This document shows, in pieces, positions 49,097 through 56,805 of a stretch of 64,000 bases of DNA. Numbering within the stretch: position 1 is the first letter of the stretch; each line of letters starts with the position of its first letter. The DNA is from Arthrobacter jiangjiafuii (GTDB taxonomy: Bacteria > Actinomycetota > Actinomycetes > Actinomycetales > Micrococcaceae), in NCBI RefSeq assembly GCF_018622995.1, contig NZ_CP076022.1, positions 806,001 through 870,000 of the forward strand, in the 5' to 3' direction. The translations under genes were made by a program, and so were the position numbers. A model generated the notes under the pieces. It was not told the DNA's origin. It ran no database searches and saw only the letters and a list, made by a program, of their open reading frames with translations.

Positions 49097-49567
49097 ATGA
49101 TGCAAACCCCGCAGGTCATCCAGTGCTCCGTCGGGATGCGCTGGGGTGACATGGATGCCTACGGGCACGTCAACAACGTGGAAATCCTGCGGATCCTTGA
49201 AGAGGCCAGGATCCACGCCTTCGGTCCGCCCGGCGGAACGGGCGGGCCGGGGCGGGAACCGGTGGTTGCGCTGTTCAACAACGTGCCCGCCGGCACCCAG
49301 GCCCTGGTTGCCGAGCACCGGGTGAAGTACCTGGTTCCGCTCACCTACCGGAACATTCCGGCGGATATCGATGTGTGGATCAGCGCCCTCAAGGGAGCCA
49401 GCCTGACGATTGCCTACGTGATCCGCGACCCCGTCACGGGCGAGTCCTGTGCCAAGGCCGAGACCACGCTGGCCTTTGTCGACGGCGGCAGCGGCAGGCT
49501 GCTGCGGATTGCGCCGGAACAAAAAGACCTCATGCTGCCCTATCTGGGTTCGTCGGTCTTCGCCTAG
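49097..49567 (+). CDS. Acyl-CoA thioesterase, hotdog fold
   Basis: A 156-residue 4-hydroxybenzoyl-CoA thioesterase-like protein. MRWGDMDAYGHVNNVEILRI near residues 12-31 carries the catalytic Asp in the D-x-x-G-HVNN motif. It hydrolyses an acyl-CoA of unknown chain. Two consecutive ATG codons (49097 and 49100) could start it. It is not obviously linked to its neighbours. Confidence 0.8.
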   Translation: MMQTPQVIQCSVGMRWGDMDAYGHVNNVEILRILEEARIHAFGPPGGTGGPGREPVVALFNNVPAGTQALVAEHRVKYLVPLTYRNIPADIDVWISALKGASLTIAYVIRDPVTGESCAKAETTLAFVDGGSGRLLRIAPEQKDLMLPYLGSSVFA

Positions 49568-49763
49568 GGCGCCCGGACCGCCCGCCGGGCCTGTCACTAA
49601 CGCCTCGCCCGGTCTAGCCTTTTCCTATCGGCCAGGCAGTTGCCGGCAGCACCCCCGGCATGATCCAAGCTCCTGCTCCACCGCGGTCTTCTACGCGTCT
49701 GCATGGCTGGGCCTTCCGGAACCGACACACGCCTCCGCCCCCGCCCCTGTAAGGAGAGCAACC

Positions 49764-50312
49764 GTGTGGTGGCAGAATCTCGGTATTTCGCCCTTGGAGG
49801 CGCTGTGGGTAGTCCTGTCGGCAATTGGAATCTACGCTGCCTTTTTCGTCCTGATCAGGACAGCGGGGCAGCGGGCGCTGGCCAGCTGGTCCACCCTGGA
49901 CAAGGCCATCGTCATTGCCTTCGGCTCGGTGCTGGGACGGGTTGTGCTGGGATATACCCCCACCCTGGCAGCCGGAGTCGTAGCCCTGACCACCATGTTC
50001 GTGCTCTTCCGGCTGGAGGCGGTGCTGCGGCGGACCCGGCGCGGGGCGTACTTCTCCAGCAAGCCGATCCTGCTGATGGCCGGAGACCAGGTGCGGCCGG
50101 CGGGCCTGAAAGCGGCCCGGATCGTAGAAGACGAGCTCTACTTCAAGCTCCGGCAGGCAGGCATCAGGAACTTCTCCGAAGTCGCCCTTGCCGTCCTGGA
50201 GCCGACCGGGGATGTCAGCGTCCTGCGCAGAGGGGAGCTCATTGACCCCGTCCTGCTGCGGCGGATCGAGGATCGGGACGACATTCCTGCCCACCTCCTG
50301 ATGCCTGATTAG
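49764..50312 (+). CDS. DUF421 (YetF-like) membrane protein
   Basis: A 182-residue protein with three N-terminal hydrophobic segments (ALWVVLSAIGIYAAFFVLI near residues 12-30, and two more before residue 90) and a soluble C-terminal domain ending in a mixed alpha/beta pattern (EVALAVLEPTGDVSVLRRGE). The FVLIRTAGQRALAS segment is typical of DUF421. The start is GTG at 49764 with AAGGAGA upstream. Function in the family is poorly defined. Confidence 0.78.
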   Translation: MWWQNLGISPLEALWVVLSAIGIYAAFFVLIRTAGQRALASWSTLDKAIVIAFGSVLGRVVLGYTPTLAAGVVALTTMFVLFRLEAVLRRTRRGAYFSSKPILLMAGDQVRPAGLKAARIVEDELYFKLRQAGIRNFSEVALAVLEPTGDVSVLRRGELIDPVLLRRIEDRDDIPAHLLMPD

Positions 50313-50371
50313 GGGCCCGGAGGCCGCACCCGGCCGCCGCTAAATCCGCCCCCGGAGGCTCCGGTTACCCC

Positions 50372-50400
50372 TTTCGGTAAATGTGGTGTAGAGTCATACT
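50372..50400 (+). promoter_or_regulatory. Likely promoter of the first cold-shock gene
   Basis: CATACT (50395-50400) as -10, with TTTCGG (50372-50377) as a weak -35 at 17 bases. It corresponds in position to the better promoter of the second cold-shock gene. Transcription would start near 50407, giving a 5' leader of about 135 bases. Confidence 0.45.
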
Positions 50401-50430
50401 CAGTTGTTGGTTGTTGCGCATTTTATTTCA

Positions 50431-50522
50431 AGTGGCGAAACCCCAAACGGGCTAGCCGCTTTTTCTGTAGAAGCGGTAAGGAACACCGCGACTGAAGCTC
50501 CCCGAAAGTCGGGATCTGCTTC
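50431..50522 (+). ncRNA. Structured leader RNA of csp gene 1
   Basis: Hairpin I: AGTGGC (50431-50436) with GCCGCT (50455-50460), with an inner CCC/GGG pair, followed directly by five T, so it looks like an intrinsic terminator inside the leader. Hairpin II: GCGGT (50473-50477) with ACCGC (50485-50489). Hairpin III: GAAGC (50494-50498) with GCTTC (50518-50522), inner CCCGA/TCGGG. The same three elements, with compensating base changes, precede the second csp gene at 52889. Probably temperature- or protein-responsive control. Confidence 0.65.
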
Positions 50523-50542
50523 ACTCCAGAAGGAATATTAAA

Positions 50543-50746
50543 ATGGCTACAGGTACCGTAAAATGGTTCAACTCCGAAAAGGGCTTCGGCTTCATCGAAC
50601 CCGATGACGGAAGTGCCGACGTGTTCGCTCACTACTCCGCTATCAACTCCAATGGTTACAAGTCCCTGGACGAGAACCAGAAGGTTAGCTTTGATACCGA
50701 GCAGGGCCCCAAGGGTCCCCAGGCTACGAACATCCAGGCGCTCTAA
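50543..50746 (+). CDS. cspA: Cold-shock protein, CspA family (copy 1)
   Basis: A 67-residue single-domain nucleic acid chaperone with the RNP1 motif KGFGFI at residues 16-21 and RNP2 as VFAHY near residues 30-34. It binds single-stranded RNA and DNA. AAGGA before the ATG is a normal ribosome binding site; the long structured leader and strong terminator indicate a single-gene, post-transcriptionally controlled unit. It differs from copy 2 at only a few residues. Confidence 0.95.
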   Translation: MATGTVKWFNSEKGFGFIEPDDGSADVFAHYSAINSNGYKSLDENQKVSFDTEQGPKGPQATNIQAL

Positions 50747-50785
50747 TCTAGAGACTTCTATTCAGTACTTGTACTGAATTGCCTT

Positions 50786-50820
50786 ACAAAAGCAGGACGG
50801 GTTTCCCGTCCTGCTTTTGT
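50786..50820 (+). terminator. Strong intrinsic terminator of csp gene 1
   Basis: ACAAAAGCAGGACGGG (50786-50801), loop TTT, and the exact complement CCCGTCCTGCTTTTGT (50805-50820) form a 16-bp stem with a T-rich 3' arm. A smaller inverted repeat, TTCAGTAC/GTACTGAA (50761-50778), precedes it. Confidence 0.88.
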
Positions 50821-50887
50821 TGTTTAACCCGGCTTCCGCGCCGCCCGCCGCCCGGTGCCAAGCGCCTCCTGCGCACGAGGCGGGGGT

Positions 50888-50910
50888 GCGGGGGCCTTGG
50901 GGACCCCCGC
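50888..50910 (-). terminator. GC-rich hairpin after the glutaminase gene
   Basis: GCGGGGG (50888-50894) pairs with CCCCCGC (50904-50910) just beyond the 3' end of the leftward glutaminase gene. No T-tract is seen. Confidence 0.45.
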
Positions 50911-50929
50911 CCGCATCAGTCCGTCAGTA

Positions 50930-52792
50930 TCAGTCCATCGCCCGCAGGGCGCTTTCCCGGATGTACTGCTCCACTCGGGTATAGGCATCCCGGGTCAGGG
51001 CTTTCCAGAGTTCCACCGCCAGACGCGGATCTTCCTCTTCGAGCTGCTCCATCGCCTCGGCCGTGAGGACCTTGAGCCGGACCTGTCCGGCAGCCTTCAC
51101 CGTGGTTTCCTGCCGCTTGTCGCTGCTCAGCGCCATCTCCCCAAACGTCATGCCCGGGCCCAGCGTGGTCAGCTTGATCCGCGACCCGTCCGGCGCCGGC
51201 ATGGAGGTGGCGATCAGGCCCGAGACAATGAAGAACACCCCGCCGAACCGCTGCCCCACCCGGCGGACCACATCGCCGTCGTCGTATACCCGCTCTTCCA
51301 TCAGGTCCTGGACGGCCTGGGCGTCCTCTGGCTCGAGCTGGTTCAGGGCAGGTGAGTCAATGGGCTCCATGGTGTCCGGCAGCACCAGCTCGCTTCCGTA
51401 TGCCGAGATCAGCTGCGATTCGCAGTATTCGACGGCGGCGTTGCGGGTCGCGAACGACGGGACTTCGCGGCCGCGGCCGGTTAGATCGTTGGAGACGGTT
51501 CCCTCCGAGTCGACGAGCACCAGCCCCCGGCCGGTGGCCGCGAGCATGTCGGCGGACTCGGCGAACAGCCGCAGCGCCACATCCGAGACTTCGTCGACAC
51601 TGCGCAGGTCCAGGACCACCATCTCGACGCCGTCCTCCAGGGTGGACAGTGCCCGCACCACTGTCTCGGCGCCGGCGAAGAGCAGGTCGCCGTTGAGCTC
51701 GAGCACCTGGGCGCGGTGGCCGTGGCTGCGCAGCACCTCGGCGGCTTCGTCGGTGCGCCGCATCCCCGAAGGCGCGGCGGTGATGTCATAAACGTTGCGG
51801 ATGGCGGAGCGGCCGGTGCGTGCGGCGCGGACGAAATGCAGCTCCATATCGTGCGAGATCCGCTGGCTGGTGGCCACCCCGCGGACGCTGGAACCGTGGG
51901 CGTCCAACGGGGGAGAGTACACGGCCAGCCCTACCTGCCCGGGCAGGACGGCGATTGTTCCACCGCCCACACCCGACTTGGCGGGCATGCCCACGCTGGA
52001 GAGCCAGGCGCCGGCGTCGTCGTACATGCCGCAGGTGGCCATCACCGAAAGCACCCGCTCCACTGAAGCGATATCCAGCACCTGGTCACCGGACAGCGGA
52101 TTGCGGCCGCTGTTGGCCAGGGTAGCCGCCATCATCGCCAGGTCCAGCGCATTGACCATCACCGAGCACTGCCGGAAGTAGTCCTTGATGACCGGCGTGG
52201 GATCGGACTCGATGATGTCGAAGGACCGCAGCAGATAGGCCAGGGCGTGGTTGCGGTGGCCCGACTTCAGCTCCGAGCGGTAGATCCGCTCGCTCACGGT
52301 GAGCTGGCGGCCCGCGAAGGCCGAGTATGTGTTCAGGATCCGGTTGAAGCGGGTGACGCCGCCGGAGCCGCGCACCAGGGAGGTGGCGGTGAGCGCGCCG
52401 GCGTTGATCATCGCGTTGGCCGGGCGGCCCGTCCCCTCGGCCAGGGACATCTCATTAAAGGAGTCACCCGAGGGCTCCACGTCCACCTTCGCGTCCACGG
52501 CCTCCATGCCGCGGTCCGCCAGTGCCAGGCCGTAGGTAAAGGGCTTGGAAATGGATTGGATGCTGAATTGCTCGCGGGTGTCGCCGATCTCGTACACGTA
52601 GCCGTCGGCGGTGGCCAGGGCGATGCCGAAGTTGTCGGGGTCCACGTTGGCCATCGCCGGAATGCTGCTGTAGGGCTTTCCGTCCCTCAACTCCGCGATT
52701 TCGGTATGGATCCTCCGCAGGTAGTTTTCGATCGGGGAGGACGGGGCGGATGGGGACGCCGAGGCGGCGGAGATGGAGCCAGTGGAACGCAT
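50930..52792 (-). CDS. glsA: Glutaminase fused to STAS and cyclic-nucleotide-binding domains
   Basis: A 620-residue fusion. Residues 20-320 are a serine-dependent beta-lactamase-like glutaminase that converts glutamine to glutamate and ammonia; the catalytic SxxK is Ser80-Lys83 (QSISKPF), and GRPANAMINAGAL follows near 117. Residues 345-450 form a STAS domain (VVLDLRSVDEVSDVALRLF). Residues 470-605 form a cNMP-binding domain (GVFFIVSGLI, GPGMTFGEMAL), although the usual phosphate-cassette Arg is not evident. The extra domains presumably regulate activity or location. The gene lies between the two cold-shock genes, on the opposite strand. Confidence 0.88.
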   Translation of the reverse strand: MRSTGSISAASASPSAPSSPIENYLRRIHTEIAELRDGKPYSSIPAMANVDPDNFGIALATADGYVYEIGDTREQFSIQSISKPFTYGLALADRGMEAVDAKVDVEPSGDSFNEMSLAEGTGRPANAMINAGALTATSLVRGSGGVTRFNRILNTYSAFAGRQLTVSERIYRSELKSGHRNHALAYLLRSFDIIESDPTPVIKDYFRQCSVMVNALDLAMMAATLANSGRNPLSGDQVLDIASVERVLSVMATCGMYDDAGAWLSSVGMPAKSGVGGGTIAVLPGQVGLAVYSPPLDAHGSSVRGVATSQRISHDMELHFVRAARTGRSAIRNVYDITAAPSGMRRTDEAAEVLRSHGHRAQVLELNGDLLFAGAETVVRALSTLEDGVEMVVLDLRSVDEVSDVALRLFAESADMLAATGRGLVLVDSEGTVSNDLTGRGREVPSFATRNAAVEYCESQLISAYGSELVLPDTMEPIDSPALNQLEPEDAQAVQDLMEERVYDDGDVVRRVGQRFGGVFFIVSGLIATSMPAPDGSRIKLTTLGPGMTFGEMALSSDKRQETTVKAAGQVRLKVLTAEAMEQLEEEDPRLAVELWKALTRDAYTRVEQYIRESALRAMD

Positions 52793-52824
52793 GTATCCAG
52801 CTTAACGAGTAGTCCGCCCAGAGG

Positions 52825-52853
52825 GTGACGCGCCAGAGGCCCCTGTGTATACT
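52825..52853 (+). promoter_or_regulatory. Promoter of the second cold-shock gene
   Basis: GTGACG (52825-52830), a 17-base spacer and TATACT (52848-52853) form a good vegetative-type promoter. The start would be near 52860, making a leader of about 145 bases. Confidence 0.65.
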
Positions 52854-52888
52854 GAATCGCGTTGCAGTGTTGCGCATCGTGCGTTCCA

Positions 52889-52984
52889 AGCGGCGAAACC
52901 CACATCAAGGGCTAGCCGCTTTTTCCGTACGGTGCTGCGTACGACACCGCAACATGAAACTACCCGAAGGTCGGGAGTGGTTTC
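52889..52984 (+). ncRNA. Structured leader RNA of csp gene 2
   Basis: Hairpin I: AGCGGC (52889-52894) with GCCGCT (52915-52920), inner CCC/GGG, followed by five T. Hairpin II: CGGTG (52930-52934) with CACCG (52945-52949). Hairpin III: GAAAC (52956-52960) with GTTTC (52980-52984), inner CCCGA/TCGGG, with the same 2- and 4-base internal loops as in copy 1. Differences between the copies keep pairing, which argues for a selected RNA structure. Hairpin I resembles a premature terminator. Confidence 0.65.
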
Positions 52985-53003
52985 TTTAGAAGGATGATTA
53001 AAA

Positions 53004-53207
53004 ATGGCTACAGGTACCGTGAAATGGTTCAACTCCGAAAAGGGCTTCGGCTTCATCGAGCCCGATGATGGAAGCGCCGACGTTTTCGCTCACTACTCCG
53101 CTATCAACTCGAGTGGCTACCGCTCGCTCGAAGAGAACCAGAAGGTTAGCTTCGACACCGAGCAGGGCCCCAAAGGTCCCCAGGCTGTAAATATCCAGCC
53201 CCTCTAA
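53004..53207 (+). CDS. cspA: Cold-shock protein, CspA family (copy 2)
   Basis: A 67-residue cold-shock domain protein with KGFGFI (residues 16-21) and VFAHY (30-34). It is almost identical to the protein at 50543; differences cluster in the middle ([11 protein letters not shown] against [11 protein letters not shown]) and near the C-terminus. AGAAGGA precedes the ATG. Leader, gene and terminator are all related to those of copy 1, so the whole unit was duplicated. Confidence 0.95.
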   Translation: MATGTVKWFNSEKGFGFIEPDDGSADVFAHYSAINSSGYRSLEENQKVSFDTEQGPKGPQAVNIQPL

Positions 53208-53248
53208 TACCAAACTTTGGTTCCTCCGGGAACCGGTGTGAATAAGAT

Positions 53249-53276
53249 GCAGGACGGGAAGCAATTCCCGTCCTGC
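53249..53276 (+). terminator. Intrinsic terminator of csp gene 2
   Basis: GCAGGACGGGAA (53249-53260), loop GCAA, and TTCCCGTCCTGC (53265-53276) form a perfect 12-bp stem. The GCAGGACGGG core is shared with the terminator of csp gene 1. Confidence 0.82.
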
Positions 53277-53488
53277 TTCTGCGTTAACCGGTACTGGATG
53301 TGACCCAATCCCCGGCCCCGGACCGGCCGTACCCTCTCCCCGCGACAGTGCCGCCGGTGCGCCGGGCGACATGCCGGAATTTCCGCTCTGTTCCTGCACG
53401 CGTCCATACTATGTAGGACAACATTTGGCGCCGGCCCCTGCCCGGGGCCTTCCGGGCACTGCCCGGCCCACTGATGGAGAGAACCTTG

Positions 53489-55027
53489 ATGCGCCGAATT
53501 CCCGCCCGCTCGTCCGCGGCTGCCCTGCTGCTGGCGGCCGCGCTGACACTCAGCGCCTGCTCTGCCGGGTCCGGGGGCGGGTCCTCAGATGCCGGAGCCG
53601 ATGCTGCCGGACAGGACGGCGGGACCACCGGCGTCGTCGTCGCGCTGACCGGGGAACCGGCGAACCTGGACTTCACCACCACCGCCGGCGCCGCCATTCC
53701 GCAGGCCCTGATGGCCAATGTGTACGAGGGTCTGGTGGAGATTGACCAGGACGGGCAGATCCAGCCGCTGCTGGCGCAGTCCTGGGACATCAGCGAAGAC
53801 CGCACCACCTACACCTTCACGCTGGAACCGGGCGTGATGTTCAACAACGGAGCCGCGTTTACCGCCGACGACGTGAAGTTCAGCCTCGAACGCGTGAAGT
53901 CGGACTGGGTCTCCAGCCTCAAGGCCAAGATGGACGTGGTGGACACCGTCACTGTCCTCAGCGACACCGAGGTCGAGGTGCAGCTCTCCCGCCCCTCCAA
54001 CGCCTGGCTCTTCGATCTGGGCACCCCCGTGGGCGCAATGTTCGATGAAAGCGGCGTCGCCGACCTGGCTTCCACCGCCGTCGGAACCGGGCCCTTCACC
54101 ATCGAATCCTGGAAGCGCGGGGAGTCCATCGGCTTCGCCGCCCGCGATGACTACTGGGGCGAAGCGCCCAAGGTCCAGACCGCTACGCTGCGCTACTTCG
54201 CCGACGCCGTCGCCACCACGAACGCCCTGCGCTCCGGCGACGTGGACGTGGTGTACAACATGCAGGCCCCCGAACTGCTGCCGACCTTTGAAGGCGACGA
54301 CGCTTTCACGGTCCTGGAGGGCACCTCCAACGGCGAGATCGTGCTGTCCATGAATAATGCCCGCGCCCCGTTCAACGACGTCCGGGTCCGGCAGGCTGTG
54401 CTGCACGCCGTGGACCGGCAGGCCGTGCTGGACACCGCGTGGAGCGGATACGGCACCCTCGTCGGTGCGCCCGTGCCGCCCACCGACCCCTACTACGAAG
54501 ACCTCAACAACACCTACCCCTACGATCCGGACAAGGCCCGGGCGCTGCTGGCCGAAGCCGGCGCCGAGAACCTGGACATCGCGTTCACCGTTCCCACCCG
54601 CCCCTACGCCACCTCGGTGTCCGAGATCGTGGTCTCCCAGCTGGCCGAGGTGGGCATCAACGCCACCATCGAATCGGCGGAATTCCCCGCCGTCTGGCTG
54701 GACACGGTCTTCACCCGGCACGACTACGACATGTCCGTGGTCCTGGCCGTGGAAAGCCGCGACGTACTGACCATGTTCAACAACCCGGACTACTACCTGG
54801 GCTACGACAACTCGAAGATCAAGGACGCGGCAGCCGCTGCCGACGCCGCCGACGAGGCCGGGTATGTCTCCGGCATGCAGGACGTAGTGCGCACGATCAA
54901 CGACGACGCCGCCGCCGGCGTCCTGTTCCTGTTCCCGAACATCGTCGTGGCCAAGGCCGGCGTGACCGGCCTCCCGGCCAACTCCGTCACGGAGGCGCTG
55001 GATCTGGGCGCCGTGGGCTGGCAGTAG
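53489..55027 (+). CDS. Family 5 solute-binding lipoprotein (dipeptide/oligopeptide type)
   Basis: A 512-residue binding protein. The signal peptide ends in the lipobox LSACSAG near residues 18-24. The mature part has the family 5 pattern: ALTGEPANLDFT near residue 53, VEIDQDGQIQPLLAQSW near 83, and DVRVRQAVLHAVDRQAVL near 300. I prefer the ATG at 53489 because GGAGAG lies seven bases upstream; an ATG five codons earlier is possible. It heads a four-gene import operon for peptides, nickel or similar solutes. Confidence 0.85.
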   Translation: MRRIPARSSAAALLLAAALTLSACSAGSGGGSSDAGADAAGQDGGTTGVVVALTGEPANLDFTTTAGAAIPQALMANVYEGLVEIDQDGQIQPLLAQSWDISEDRTTYTFTLEPGVMFNNGAAFTADDVKFSLERVKSDWVSSLKAKMDVVDTVTVLSDTEVEVQLSRPSNAWLFDLGTPVGAMFDESGVADLASTAVGTGPFTIESWKRGESIGFAARDDYWGEAPKVQTATLRYFADAVATTNALRSGDVDVVYNMQAPELLPTFEGDDAFTVLEGTSNGEIVLSMNNARAPFNDVRVRQAVLHAVDRQAVLDTAWSGYGTLVGAPVPPTDPYYEDLNNTYPYDPDKARALLAEAGAENLDIAFTVPTRPYATSVSEIVVSQLAEVGINATIESAEFPAVWLDTVFTRHDYDMSVVLAVESRDVLTMFNNPDYYLGYDNSKIKDAAAAADAADEAGYVSGMQDVVRTINDDAAAGVLFLFPNIVVAKAGVTGLPANSVTEALDLGAVGWQ

Positions 55028-55033
55028 CCCAAC

Positions 55034-55981
55034 GTGGGAATCCGCCTGCTGATCAACGCGGCACGGTTTGTGCTCACCTTCCTGGTGGCCACCGTGGCCG
55101 TGTTCTTCTTCATGCGCGCCATTCCCGGGGATCCGGCGCAGATCGCGCTGGGCGTCAATGCCACGCCGGAGCTGCTGGAGCAGACCCGGCGGGAATTCGG
55201 CACCGACCGCCCGCTCCCGGTGCAGTACTTCGACTGGGTTTCGGGCCTGCTCCGCGGTGATTTCGGCACCTCCTACGTCACCCGGACGGACATCAGCCCG
55301 CTGGTGCTGGACCGGCTGCAGGTTTCCCTGATCCTCGTGGGGCTGGCCATGGCCGTGGCCCTGCTGATCGCCGTGCCGTTCGGGACGCTGGCGGCACTGC
55401 GGCACCGCAAACCCAGCGGCGTGCTGCTCAGCGGCCTCAGCCAGCTGGGTGTCGCGGTGCCGGGCTTCCTGGCCGCGATCATGCTGGTGGTGGTCTTCGC
55501 CGTGGGGCTGGGCTGGTTCCCGGCCAACGGCTGGACCCCTCCCGGGGTGGACTTTGCCGATTTCCTGCACCGCGTCACCCTGCCGGTGCTCGCCCTGGCC
55601 TCGGTGCAGGGCGCGGTCCTGACCCGCTATGTCCGCTCCGCCGTGCTGGAAGTGATGAGCGAGGACTATCTGCGCACCGCCCGCGCCAAGGGCCTGGGGA
55701 AGCTTGAAGCGCTGGTCAAGCACGGGCTGCGCAATGCAGCGGTTCCAGTGCTGACCGTTGCCAGCGTGCAGTTGGCGGCGTTGATCATCGGCGCCGTCGT
55801 CATTGAACGTGTCTTTGTCGTCCCCGGCCTGGGCTCCATGCTGCTGGACGCGGTGGGCAACCGCGACCTGCTCACCGTGCAGTCCGTGGTGATGGTGCTG
55901 GTGGCCCTGACCCTGATCATCAACCTGCTGGTGGACGTGCTGTACACCATCGTGGATCCCCGCCTCAGGAAGCGCGCATGA
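55034..55981 (+). CDS. ABC transporter permease, DppB type
   Basis: A 315-residue permease with six membrane helices. The start AARFVLTFLVATVAVFFFMRAIPGDPA (its last part, RAIPGDP, is the hallmark) and the loop RTARAKGLGKLEALVKHGLRNA, the equivalent of the EAA motif, near residue 215 identify the DppB/OppB group. It starts with GTG six bases after the binding protein stop and overlaps the next gene by four bases. Confidence 0.85.
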   Translation: MGIRLLINAARFVLTFLVATVAVFFFMRAIPGDPAQIALGVNATPELLEQTRREFGTDRPLPVQYFDWVSGLLRGDFGTSYVTRTDISPLVLDRLQVSLILVGLAMAVALLIAVPFGTLAALRHRKPSGVLLSGLSQLGVAVPGFLAAIMLVVVFAVGLGWFPANGWTPPGVDFADFLHRVTLPVLALASVQGAVLTRYVRSAVLEVMSEDYLRTARAKGLGKLEALVKHGLRNAAVPVLTVASVQLAALIIGAVVIERVFVVPGLGSMLLDAVGNRDLLTVQSVVMVLVALTLIINLLVDVLYTIVDPRLRKRA

Positions 55982-56805
55982 AGACCGCCCGGAAACTCTC
56001 TCCCGCCCTGCTCGCCGGGGCCGTGCTTGTCTCGCTGGTGCTGGGGGCGGCCCTGCTGTCCTTCCTCTGGACCCCGTACGACCCGGTGCAGGCCTTCCCC
56101 GCGGACCGGCTGCAGGGTTCCAGCACGGAGCACCTCATGGGCACCGACCGGTACGGGCGGGACGTGTTCTCCGGAATCCTGTACGGCGCCCGGATCACCC
56201 TGTTCGTGGGCCTGGTGGCCGTGGGCATCGCCGCGCTCATCGGCACCCCGCTGGGCATCCTCGCCGGCATGCGCCGCGGCGCGGTGGAAGAAGTCACCAT
56301 GCGCGGCGCCGACATCCTGCTCGCCTTCCCGGCGCTGCTGCTGGCCATCATGTTCGGCGCGGTGTTTGGGGCGGGCACGACGACGGCGATGGTCGCCATC
56401 GGGATCGGCTCCATTCCCGGCTTCGCCCGAGTAGCCCGGTCCGGGACGCTGCAGGTGATGAGCACCGAATATGTGCAGGCCGCCCGGGCCGCCAGCCAGC
56501 CGGCGCTGCGCATCGCCCGCCGGCACGTGCTGCCGAACATCGCCGGCCTGGTGGTGGTGCAGTGCTCGGTCACCTTCGGCCTGGCGGTCCTGGCCGAGGC
56601 CGCACTGTCCTTCCTGGGCCTGGGCACCCCGCCGCCGGTGCCCTCCTGGGGGCGGATGCTGCAGGAATCCCAGCAGTTCCTGGGCACCTATCCCTCCCTG
56701 GCCCTCTGGCCCGGAGCGGCCATCGCGGTGGCGGTGCTGGGCTTCAACCTGCTCGGCGACGGCCTGCGGGACCGGTTCGATCCCAAACTGAACGGAGAAC
56801 GCTGA
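55978..56805 (+). CDS. ABC transporter permease, DppC type
   Basis: A 275-residue permease paired with the DppB-type subunit. [21 protein letters not shown] near residues 51-71 in part is the DppC/OppC signature, and [21 protein letters not shown] near 165 is the ATPase contact loop. Translation is coupled at both ends by overlaps. Confidence 0.87.
   Translation: MKTARKLSPALLAGAVLVSLVLGAALLSFLWTPYDPVQAFPADRLQGSSTEHLMGTDRYGRDVFSGILYGARITLFVGLVAVGIAALIGTPLGILAGMRRGAVEEVTMRGADILLAFPALLLAIMFGAVFGAGTTTAMVAIGIGSIPGFARVARSGTLQVMSTEYVQAARAASQPALRIARRHVLPNIAGLVVVQCSVTFGLAVLAEAALSFLGLGTPPPVPSWGRMLQESQQFLGTYPSLALWPGAAIAVAVLGFNLLGDGLRDRFDPKLNGER

Noticed and set aside
53585-55723. 712-codon open frame on the minus strand
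   Set aside because: Antisense to the binding protein and permease genes; His/Gly/Arg-rich translation without any domain.
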